DNA of 64,000 nt from Eutreptiella sp. 'Long Island Sound 2002' (Eukaryota; Euglenozoa; Euglenophyceae; Eutreptiales; Eutreptiaceae), in assembly GCA_964036045.1 (NCBI GenBank), contig OZ038380.1:187562298-187626297 (forward strand). The letters are read 5' to 3'. Numbering within the stretch: the stretch's first letter is position 1; every line of letters starts with the position of its first letter. Both the position numbers and the translations under genes were made by a program. The notes beneath the pieces were generated by a model. The model did no database searches and was not told the origin of the DNA. It saw nothing but the letters and a program-made list of their open reading frames with translations. Of the stretch, positions 37,501 to 49,500 are shown in pieces.

Positions 37501-40500
37501 ATCAGTGGGCACCAGAGCCTTGGGTGTGGCCCGATGCCCCGTGCACGGGGCCGGGGTGTCCCCCGGGGCTGGCCCTTAGTGCCCCCACACGTTGTCATTA
37601 GGCCCACGGTCCATTACAACTTCGCGTGGGGGGGGGGGGGGGGGGGGCACGGGCTCGAAGGGCCAGGCCTTACTCTTCCGTTGGCATCGGCTCGGAGCAG
37701 ATTTTTTTTGGGGGAAATGGGGCCGAACCAGATTTGCCTGAATTTTGTGCGAAAGCACTTTTTTGAACAATTTCAGACGCACTGCGGTGCGTTTGGTGAG
37801 ACCAGCCCCTGGGGCCTCTATGGGGGGGCTCTAGAGGCAGCAATCCCACAGGGGAGGGGGAGGTCTGGGAGACAGGCTCCAAGCCCCCTCCCCCGCCCCG
37901 TGGCACTCAATCTATGCCCAGCCACTGTCCCACTGACGGCAAGTGCCGCATTCAATGGCATTTGTAATCGACAGTAACCGCCCCCAACCGCTTTGGCAAC
38001 CTCCTCCAACCGCCTGCCTAACCGCTTCTTGGGCCGCCTCTGAGGCCCCTTCCCTTCTGATGCATTCCTGCCCCCCCGCCCCTCCCCCGGAGGTTGCCAT
38101 GCACTGCGGGGGGGCCACTTGCAGGTCAGGGGCACAGCCACGCATGCGCACACGCCTGCATCTGCACGCCGCTGTCCAAATCCTCTTCGTCAAACTCATC
38201 CCCCGAGTCCCGGCTCTGCGCCGTCAGTGATCGGTGCGAGAGCCGGCTCTCGCGGCGGTGCAACAACCCCGCGTCGGGGGTGCCGAGCCTGGGGCTCCCA
38301 CTGCCCGGGCGGCTCCCAGGGCCCCGGGGGGTCCCCGTGCCCAAGCGAGGGGTGCCGCTGCCAGGGCGGCCGCTGCCGGGGCGACTGCCGGGACGGCCGC
38401 TGCCCGGGCGATCCATCCGCAGCACAGTCTCGTGCGGCGACGTGACGTCCTGGCCTGACAGGTCCTGCGTGTGTGGGGGGCATGAGGAGGGGGAGGAAGC
38501 ACATGCAAGCGGTCCCTGGGCCTCTATGGCAAACGCACCAGGCAATGGCTTACCGTGACGGGGGGCGGAATGGCTGCCTGGCGCCTCCGGCTGACTCACC
38601 CACCCACCCAGCCAACCCCCCTGTGTGACATTCCGTCTGGTTGTTGCTCCTTTACAGGGCCCTGGACGGTCACCCGTTCTTCCCTTCGCATGTTGCGTCG
38701 GGTCGCTACTTTCTGTCGGCCGCTGCGGCCGGTGCTCTTGCTAGTGTCGTTTCCGCGTTCGCAGAGCCCAGTAGTTGGTGTGTTGGGACTGTGCTCCCCC
38801 CCCCCCCAACCCCCCCCCCCCCAGGTGGTGGGGGTTGACCCACTCGTACGACGTACAAAAACGCAGCATGAACAACACGAGCACTTCAGACTTGCCGAAA
38901 AAACCACCACTGATCAGTCACTTACTGATGTGAGGTGTAGTGTCGTGCCTACTCTGAAGCCAAGCCACCAACATTGTCTGAGAAATCAGAATCATCAGAC
39001 TCCCAAAGCCTCTTGCGCTTGCCTTGTGGCTTGCCCTTTTCTGCCCTGGCATGCCTGAATCGATCCCTACACTTGTTGCCCCGGATGATCTCCAATATTT
39101 CAGCGTAATCATAACCCAACCAACCCTTGGAATCCAAAGCAACAATGGGGAGATGCTCCACCACACTGCTACCATTTAGCATTGCAAAACAACAGCCACT
39201 CTGCCAACAAAAAATAACAGCAGCCTTTCCACTCACACAGCCATAGCCTCAACCCACAGCAGACCCAGGCCTGACGCAAACCCACACCCACACCCCAAAG
39301 TCCAGTTCCGTCACCCCACCCGGGTGGGGGTCGAGGATTCTGGCCAAAACTGGCTGACGGCCTCACCACCCGACCCACCCACTCCCTGACCCACCCGCCC
39401 GCCCACCCTATGACCCACCCCCACCCAATCCATGCCGCACCCACCCACCCACTCCCTGACCCACCCACCCACTCACCCCCCGGTAGAGGTACACCCCCCG
39501 CGGCAGGGGTAACCTTCGCCACTAAGGCGCGGCCTGAACCCCCGACCCCCCCCTCCCCCCAGAACAGCAGCCGGGCTGCAGCGGGACCAAGCCTTTTTTG
39601 TGATACGGGGGGAGGGGGGGGGTGAAATCTTGGAGGAGGCAGGGTCCCCACCGCTTCACAGCGGGGGGCAGAATCAGAAGTGGCCCACAAGTGGGCAAGG
39701 TGGCTACATAACCCCTGCTGCCTGGGGGGTCCCCACCGCTTCAGAGCGGGGGGCAGAATCAGAAGTGGCCCACAAGTGGGCAAGGTGGCTACATAACCCC
39801 TGCCGCCTGGGGGGTCCCCACCGCTTCAGAGCGGGCGGCCGAATCAGAAGTAGGCACTGGTTTTGTCCTACCCCTACCCTAAGGGGGGGTCCAGTCAAGG
39901 AGGCAGGCACCCACTCACCACCTTGTCCACAGTACCTACCCAATATCTGGGGTACTGACCACCTCTGACAACATCCAGCTCAGGGGTGGAAAAGATATTT
40001 CGGTTTGAATTCTCCCCCCCACAAAATCTCAGCCTGGCCCAGCATTTTGCATCTGTTGCCTTAATTACCCTAGCGCCCTGATTTCGAACCCAGGACTTCT
40101 ATGTCGAAAGTGTGATATAGTACCGCTAGGGTACTGCACAGGGGCAACATGAATATTTTGGTTACAAATGTTTTCCCCAAAAAGTCCCAACCCACTCTTG
40201 GCCTACCCCCACCGGGGGGGGGGGGATTCCGCTGGGGGCACCCAGAATTTCAAAAAAGGCAGGCAGGCACCCCCCCCCCCCTGGGGGAGGGTATCCAAGC
40301 CACTAAAAAAAGGCTTGAGCGGGACCTGCGGCGGCGTGGTCGCGTCCCTGTCATCGAACGGGTTGTCACTCATCAAGTCGCCCGTCGAGGGGCCCTCCTC
40401 GTCCTTCGTCCCCAAGGCGGTCGCCAGGTAGCGGTTCCACTTCTGCTGCAGCGGCCCCTCCGGCCCCTGCAGCACGGAGCCCCGGTGCGCCAGGGACGCC

Positions 40501-43500
40501 CCCTTCGAAGGGACGACGGTGCCCGCCAGCGTCTTTGGCAGTGGTTTCGGGGGGTTGGTCGGCGTGACGGGGAGCGAGGGCTCGAGGGGGGCGCTGAGCA
40601 GCGGGGGGGTCATGGGGCGTCTCAGGCGGGAGCCTGACAGAGGGGGCGTCCGGGAGCCGCGGGACAGCGTGTCCGCCAGCGCCGGCGGAGTGATCGTGCC
40701 TCGACGCCGGGCGTCGGACCCCTGCGGGAGGGTGACAGGCGTCGGAATGGGCCGAGGAGGTACTGCGCGGCGTTGACCACCCGCCGCTGATTACAGACTA
40801 CGGTCGGTCGAGCGGTGACAGCACGCAGCTCCCACATCGATGGTATGAGGTTCGAACCTCCGCAGGAGGCATCCCCAGGGATGTAAACCCGCCCCCCCAT
40901 AATTAGTACCCTAGGGTACTAATTTCGGCAGACTGCTCAATAAGGCCGGGGGGGGTACTAAATATGGGGTGGTACTAATTTTGGGGGTGGGAACTAATTT
41001 TGGGTGCCTGCGACGGGGTACTAAATATGGGGGGGGTACTAAATATGGGGGGGGTACTACATTTGGGGGGGTACTAAATATGGGGGGGGTACTAAATTTG
41101 GGGGGGTACTAAATATGGGGGGGGGGGTTTATTAGAAGGGGGGGAGGGGGGCTCTGAAGGGAGGGGGGGTTGGCCGGGACCCTCCTCCTCCCAGGGTCCC
41201 CCTATGGTCCCCGCCGAAGGCGGGCCAAAAAAATTTAAGCTTAAATCCTCTTGGCGCCGAAGGCGCCGCAGCAAAAATTTGGCTGTCAGCCTCAAACGGG
41301 TCTAGGGGGGGGGGGGGGGGGCAGGGGGTCCAGGGGGTCCAGGGGGGGGGGGGATACCCCCCCTCCTCCTGCGGTGCACGGCCGTTCTAATACATCACTG
41401 CACCGACGCCTGGGGTAATGCCGCTGCCTCTTTACACTGCTAAGGACCCCCTGGTTGAGAGCTCGCACCCTGGGGTTTGACGCTGATGGTGATGGAGAAC
41501 ACGCCTGTGGTGCTCAGAGATGGGGCGTGTGCCCCCAAATGTGCAGTTTTGTCACGGACAGGGGCGGGGGGGGGGCGTTCTGGACCCCAGCACCCACGGT
41601 GTGAGACCGGGGGGGGGGGGCGGATGGGACGTGTTATCATTGATATAAAAAACAAAACTTGGGCTGTCCAGTAGACAGCTCATGATTTGGGACACAATGG
41701 GATGGCACTGAAGGGCAAACAATGGCGGTTGGAGGGTAACGTAACTGACGGCGGTCGGAGATCGACGTGTTTTTGACAGAAAAAAAGCCACAATCCGGCC
41801 ACTACAAAACCGCCTGAAGTTCAGAGGGGGGCTGCAGGGGAATGGGGAGGAGGTCCAGAGGCGGGCTACAGGATGGGGAGGAGGGCAAAACCATTTCTTT
41901 CGTTTAGATGTTTCTTATGGGCCGATTTCATAAGATAAACCCGTGTGCCGATTTCTCTTACTGACTGTTGGCGTATCAAATCGGCCCGTGAGATACAGCA
42001 CACGGATTTATCTTGTGAAATCGGCCACATAGGATACATCAAGGCAAGGGGGGGGGTATGTAAATCGCCAAAATATGCTGCTATTAAATGTGTGCCAATC
42101 CTCAGAAACCATGAATTGTTATCAATCGTGTCCCATTTCGGGAAATACCATTTGTCTCATCCAAGGTGGCGTCGTGTAACAGAGTTTTCACAGTGCTGGA
42201 TTGTTGCTGATATGTGCCTGCACGTGTGTGCCTGACCCACATTTTTTGGGCTGGTTTCCTTTTATCCAAATGCTGAGAATCCCCGTTGGCTGACAGGCAA
42301 ACACGCATGTATCCTGAGCATTGCTGCGATTGATTTTGCACCAATCCGTCAATCTTGGCGATTACTTGTGTCCAACTCTCTGGACACACTTAATGGTTTT
42401 AGAATTTCTACCAAGTACATTTATAATTCGTTAATTTATTAATCTATTATCAATTCATACTAACGCATTATTTAATTTATATTTATACATTATTAATTTG
42501 TATTTATATACATTCTACCACGTAAATCTTTTAACTGCCCCCTGGCGTGCGCTGTGCAGACTCGAACCCCCCCCCCCCCCAAGTGCATCCCAGGGGGGGG
42601 GGGGGAGGACCTGAGGCTTGTCCGGCACCACCCGATACTTGTCGCTGACCGTGTGAGGGATCTCGGTCCCCCCGATGGCCTTGTGGAGGAGGCTCGTGTC
42701 GACGCCCTCCGGGAGTCGGAGGCCCCGGAGCGGGTTCGTGGCCTGCGGGTCCCCTTGGGCGCCGGCCAACGGGACGATGCCGGACTGGAGGCCCCGCAGC
42801 CCCCGGAGGGGGTTGGCCTTCTCCGTGGGCCCCTCGAAGAGGTTGCGGGGGCCCGGGGGCGTGGGGGCGTCGGGGGTGACGAGGACGCTGGTGTCGTCGC
42901 GCGGCGGGAGGGACGCGTCGGAGGCGCGGGGGCGGCGCAGGGGGTTCGCGGGGCTGTCGGACGAGGTCTCCCGGGGCGACACCACCTTCCCGAGGGGCGA
43001 CGGGGGCGCGGCGAGGGGCGGCTCCGTCGGCGACGGGCCGGGCCTGAGGGGCGCGGCGGAGGGGCGTGCGGCGGGGGGGCAGGTCGCGCGCGCGTGTGTG
43101 GCATGCGGACCGCAAACTCGCCGCGTGTGAACTCCAGGCGTTGCATCGCGGGTAGAGACGTACGCCCCCCTCCCTCCCAGGGATGCATTGGAAGGTCGGG
43201 AGGTTACCCCCCCCCCCCCTCCAGGGCGCCCAGTCTACGCCCAGCCACTGTCTCCCTGACGGCAAGTGCGAGCTTCAATGGCATTTGTAACCGACAGTAA
43301 CCGCCCCCAACTGCTTCGCCTTCACCGCCGGGTCCGCGCTGCACGTGGGGACGGGCAGGGCCGGAGTCGGGAGCCTGGCGTACCGGTACCGCACCTTGTG
43401 CAGAGAGTGGCCCTGCCGTTGTGGGGGCGTGCATCTGCGTAACGCTGTGGCATCAGGAGCGGGGGGATGGGGGTGCCATCGAATGGCATCCCGGCATCAT

Positions 43501-46500
43501 CTCCGGGGCCTCAGACGGCACCTGCCGCTGCCACTCGGAGGTCGGTGGCGCACGGTGCACAGGCACCGGGCCTCCCCGGGAGGTCATCACAGGCAGCGGA
43601 CAGCGTCGCAGGCGTACCCGGGCCCCAGGGGGCCTGCCGTCGCTATGTCGTCACAGCCCCCGGTCTCCCATCGCCGCGGGGCAGTGGGGGCGTTGGGGGT
43701 GTGTAGCTGCCTTGTTTCGGCCCTTCACTCCAGGCGATGCCACACCCGCCTCAGTTGCCGCACGGGGGGGGGGGGGGGATGAAGAGCGTGTGCCCGTGTG
43801 GGCGGAGACTTGGGGGGGGGGGCGTCCGAGACGAGTCCTGCATCATGTCGCCCGAGGGAAACGGCGCCATCCTTCTTTACCCTCCCCACCCCCCCCCAAA
43901 AAAAACGGTCCTGCAGTCCGCACACCCAACGCCCCTTTGGACAAGGGCGACTCTTCCTTGGCCCAGCCCGGCCCATCCCCTGGCGCCCCCCCCCCCCCCC
44001 CCCGACGAGCAGCTGCTGCTTTGGAAATGGGCCCGCCTCGCAATCGCCCCCCCGACCGCATTCCCATCGGCCGGACCGACCCCTCAGCGACTGTCAGGCC
44101 CCCCGTTTTGAGATGCCCCGGTCCTTCGCAGAGACTTCAGTCGACAGCGGGCCCCACTGGCCCGCCCTCAGATATCTGCCCCCCTGGCCCGCCTGGACGG
44201 GCGGACCCGCGTAGACCAGGGGGTGCCATAATGAAAAAAAAAAAAACTCGGAGTGTCCAATACGCCCCACGATGGCAGCCGGTGGGTAACCGATGGCGGT
44301 TGGTGGGTAACCGATGGCGGTTGGTGGGTAACCGATGGCGGTTGGTGGGTAACCGATGGCGGTTGGTGGGTAGCCACCAAACATCAGAGAGTGGATGCCA
44401 TAGTAAAAAAAAAAAAAAGGGGTGAGCGTCCTTATGGCACCCCCTGGCGCACACATGCCGCCGCCCCTTCAGTTTCTCATCAAATGGCACCGCCGGCACG
44501 CCCGCGGCGTTGCACGGTCGCCTTTCGGGCGGGCGCCTCGGGGCCCACAGTCGTACCACTGCCACACCACAAGACATCCGGACACGATCCGCTGATCGCG
44601 GGGCGGACTCCCACTTCCGACCGCAACGCCCCGGCGACACCCGCCCACACCCGTCCACTGGTCATCGGTTGGCACGCGGGCCTCGGTCGGGGGGGGGGGG
44701 GGGGGGGGGCTCCGCGGGCCCCGGCCCACCGCCGCGCTTGCCCCGGGCAACCCCAACGCCCACGCCGTCTCCCGAGCGCACGGCCCTGCCCCCGAGCCAC
44801 GGGTCAATCGCCACACCAAAACAAAATGAAGTACTAGGTCTGCTCCTCGTAAGTCTGGGTGCATGTTGCCACAGTGTACCACAGCCGTGTTGTGTCACGC
44901 CCTGACACAGGGATGCATTAGAAGGGGCCTCGGAGGCGGTCCAATAAACGGTTGGACAGGCGGTTGGAGGAGGTTGCCAAAGCGGTTGGGGGCGGTTACT
45001 GTTGGTTAAAAATGCCACCCAAGGCCCTTGCCGTCAGGGGGACAGTGGTTGGGCATAAGACTGGAGGCCCGGGAGGGGGGGGTGTTACCCCCCCCCACCT
45101 CCCCTTCCAATGCATCCCTGCCCTGGGGGCGTTTTTGCACAGCGCGCGCACAGCGCCAATTATTACGGTGATTATCCAGGTAACAACCCTGAAAACCACG
45201 CACCTGCGGAATCATGCACAATCAATTCAAAACTCAAAAATTCAAACATCTGATGCTTGCCATGGGTCCCAGGGACCTAAATTCTGCGCCCTATAGCCCC
45301 GTCCACTGCAGCAGCCATTCAATGACGTCCTTTCAATCTTCTGAGCTTACCGAACTCCCGGTGGTGGAGAACAGCCAACTTTTCGCACAGCGCGCGCACA
45401 GCGCGTGCACAGCGCACGGTACGCCCCCCCTGACACATGACACAATTTTCCTGCCCGCACTGAGGCACAGGGCGGCGGGGGGGGTGCGGGGGGGGGGGGG
45501 CATACTCGTACAGCGCCTTGCGGCCCGGGCCCGGGTCACGCTGCGGGGCCATGCGGAACACGACGGCCATGGCCCAGCGGATGGGCAGGAACACGACGAG
45601 GGCGAGCAGCCCCCGCCAGACCACGGGCACCGCGCCCCCGGCGTCCAGGAGCAGGAGGTTCCCCAGCATCGCGCTGAGCACCGTCACGAAGAAGAGCAGC
45701 AGGTGCCGCGCGGTGTAGGGCCCAGCCTTGGGGAATATCAGGGCCAGCCACCCGTGGTACTGCAGGACCACCCACGAGAGGAGGACCCACACGGGGGCGT
45801 GCAGCGGCGCGCCGCGGTCCGCCTGCGCGCGTCGGGGGAGGGGGCGTGAGGGCGGGGGCGGGGCGGGGGGGCAGGGCAGGGAATCGCTTGAAGGGGGGGG
45901 GGGGGGGTCCCCCCTCCCCCCCCCAACACTCCGGCCCTGACTCTACCCCAAAGGCATTCCCATACCCCCACACCAGCCCCCAACCGCATTTCCAACCGCC
46001 AGTAACCGCCCCCCAACCGCTTCACATCCCCTGTGACCGCTCTGCAACCGCTCTGGAATGTCCCTGATCGCACCCCTCCCCTTCAAGCGCAGCCCGGCAG
46101 GGCATGGGCTGGCGGACGGGGCCCTGGTCCACCCCCCAAAGCGGACGGGGCCCAAGGCACGGTCCCGGCGGGGCGGTCCTTAATGCCAAATATAAATCGC
46201 ACCACCGCCCGCCTCCGGTGCCCTCGGACCTCCGCAGAGCGCCCGCCGACGAGTACCCGCCATCGGCCGTCGGGTGCGTGCGGCGTGCTCGGCCGGTCGC
46301 CTGCGCCACCGCCCTGTCCCCGGCGCACAGAGCGCTCGCAGGGCCGCGCATCACGCGCCCATGCCCCTCCTCCGTCCCTCCGACGCCCTCCAGCCCTTGG
46401 CCCCCGGAGACTCGAGGTCAGCGGAACTTTGAGTGCCGCCCTTTTTTTGGGCTGGGGGGGGGGGGGGGGGGGACAACCGAATCAACGTGAGTTGCACGGA

Positions 46501-49500
46501 GGTGTAGGGGGGGGGGGGGGGTTGGGACACTTCCCGCGTTCAACACCGCCACCCAGGGCTTCTTTTGAGCAGGGGGGGGAGGGGGGGAGGGGGTTTTGGA
46601 CCCAAAACTTGGTGTACCAATAATGGCCTGACCAGATTTTCCCTATTGTAAATTTCGTTTTTTCCCACTGTGGTCACTTTGGTCTGGGGAGGGGGCAGGG
46701 GGTTTTGGGGGGAGGGGTCCCCCCCCCCTTGGTTTTTAATTATTCTAAAGAAGCCCTGCCGCCACCCCACAAAGAGCTACGGGATCACACACGTATTGTG
46801 CAGAATGCCTTGGCCTCTGGTCCCCACGGAGGCAGGACGAGAAGAAAATTGCTCCAGGAGGCGGGGGGGCGGGGGCACAGGGGCCCATTTCTCAACCCCC
46901 TGTGTGATGTGACATTCCGTTGGGTTGTTGCATCTTTACGGGGCCCTGGACAGTCACCCGTTCTTCCCTTCGCATGTTGCGTCGGGTCGCTGCTTTCTGT
47001 CGGCCGCTGCGGCCGGTGCTCCTGCTGGTGGCGCTTCCGCGTTCGCGTTTCGCCGCTTGGAGCCATGTCCAGGTCGCCCAGCCCTACAGCCGTTGGACTC
47101 GAACCCAAGCAATCTGGTAGGCTATGGGCCACCCATCACTTCCCCCGTTCACCTTCAACATATGCACTGCCGCGTGGGGGGGGGGGGGCAAATAAAGGCA
47201 ACGGAAGCCGAAAAAAAATTGTGGACGACCACCCCCCAAAGGAACACGGCTTCAAAGAGTGGAAGGGAGGGACAATGCGCTGCCCCCGAGGGGTGCAGGG
47301 CAGCAGGTACAGGGGTGGCACCCGGTGGATTTCGCATGCCATTTCAAAGGGGGAGGCGGCGGCTGTTTCGTGGTGAGAAACTCCGTGGGGCCTCTCTTAG
47401 GGCTTCGATAGGGGCCTCATTAGGGCTTCACACTTTTTTCGGACGAGGATGTGTGTTCCACCGCCCGTGCCGGTGTCTTGGCAGAGGGGGTCGGGTGCTG
47501 GTGGATGCGAGAGGCCCCACAGCAATCGTGGGACGGTACGACTCCCGCACACTCGACCAGCGCCCCGTTCGTCGTCCGGGGGATACGCAGCGAACGCACA
47601 AGACCCCGAGGTGGGGGGCGGGGGCGGGGCACCGCCCACCGGCACACGGCACGCCGCGCGCGCGCGCACGCACGCACCTTGCGCGTCGAGGCGTAGCGGA
47701 GGCGGAACGCGAGCCCCGCGGCGCACATCAGGTACACCGCCCAGACCAGCAGCGCCAGCCAGAACGGCATGAGCGCGCGCATGAGCACGCGCTCGCCCAC
47801 GGGCATCCGGGTGTCCAGGCGGTACCCCACCACGAACTCCGTCAGATGCGTCGTCCGGCAGTCGACGGCGGTCGCGTTGGCCCGGGCCGCGACCGCGCCC
47901 ACGCCCATGCCCGCGTCGCTGTAGATGCCGCCGCGGGTGTCGAGGTAGAAGCACTCCGCGAGGCCCCCGGCCATCGGGAACGGCAGCTGCACCCGCAGCT
48001 CCACCGGCGCCAGCGGCGGCAGGTCCAGCGCCACCCGCTGCCCCTCGGCCGTGAACAGCGTCGCCACGGCGCTGGGGGTGCCCAGCGGCCCGCCGCCCAC
48101 GTACGCCAGCCCCAGCCCCACGTCCGCGTGGTACGGGACGGGGGTGGCGCGGCGCGCGCGCGCGGCCCCGTCCGCCCACGCGAAGTCGCCCCAGTCCGGG
48201 GGGAGCGTCACGGCGACGCGGTTCTCGAGGGCCGCGCGCTCGCCCGCCCGCCGGACGCCGGTGCGGCCGCAGACGGTGACGGCGGAGCCCGCGCGGCACC
48301 GCTGCTGCCCTTCGGCCCCGGGGGTGGCCGCGAGCAGCCGCAGGAACATGGCGTCCAGCAGCCGCGTCTGGGCCGCGTTGAGGGGGGCGTTGGGGATGGG
48401 CGCGCCCACGCCCACGTCGAGCGGCTCGAGGTACGGCAGCGCGGCGCTGCTGCAGGCGGCGAGCACGCCGCTCAGCACCTCCAGACCGGCGGTCATGATC
48501 TCCTGCAGCGCGTGCGCGTGTGTGTGCGCGTGCGGCGCGCGCGGGATGCGGCGCCACCGTCCTGAACACCCAAGCCGGTCCGTACCCCCGGAAATACGCA
48601 CTAGCGCACTTCCTCAGCGTTTGTGCCTCCCCGGCCAATTGGCGCCACCAACTGCCAGAAGAGCAGCAACATTTGAGGGCTTTGCCTCAAACCCGCGCCT
48701 CCCCCAACTAAAAGCGCTTCCCCCCGTGGCCTGGGACCGGCAATGTAGACAATATCCTCCTGTGAACTCAAAGGGAGTCCCAACCGGCACACTCCGCCTT
48801 TGTGGCAACCCCCTCCAATCTTCTCAACGGGGACGCGGGGGAAGCCGAGCCATGCCATTGCTCAGTGACCCCCCCCCCGGGGGGGGGGGGGGGGTTGTTT
48901 GGGCCCCTGGCCAGCCCTGACCCACCCACCCACCCACATCAGAAACATCTTCCTCCGGCAAAAAATGAAATTTATCAAAGGGGCCGGAAATTTGAGGCCG
49001 ATTTTAGGTACACAACCCTTGTTTTTGGCCTCTGACCCCCCTGTGTGACATGTAGTCCATCTGTGGGTTCTTTACGGCGCCCGGGACAGTCACCCGTTTA
49101 TTCTTCACCGCATGATGCAGTGTCGATCTTCTCCTGAAGGTCCGCCAAGCCGCTGTCTTAACCCCACAATTTCTGTTCCTCCATCGGCGGCGGGTTGTGA
49201 TGGTCAAGACATTCAGGATCCATATGGCATTGACCTTCGCTCAGCGCCCCCCCCCCCCCCCCTGGGGGGGTTTCTCCTGAAGCAATAGCCTGAGCCGAGC
49301 CTGGCTGTTGCCGCAATTCCTTCGATACAGCCCCCCACGCGCACCCCGCCTTCGAACCCCCAGGGCCGTCTGCCATGAAGCAGGCGCTTATGGAGCAGCT
49401 GTGCGCACTGCGGCGCGGCAGTGGTCTGAGGGAGGCCCTGCCGCAGTGTTTGAGGTCATGGACCTGACGGACGAGGGCGGCGCCCCGCCGACAGGCCACA

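Noticed and set aside
40085-40150. tRNA-like sequence on the minus strand (GGGTTCGAAATC)
   Set aside because: It has a B-box-like segment and a possible anticodon stem, but the acceptor stem and T-arm do not pair properly. A SINE or pseudogene origin is possible.
40790-40880. Second tRNA-like B box (GAGGTTCGAACCTCC)
   Set aside because: No cloverleaf could be drawn around it.
46925-48565. 546-codon plus-strand frame
   Set aside because: It is antisense to the GPS/membrane exon, of low complexity, and open only because of high GC.
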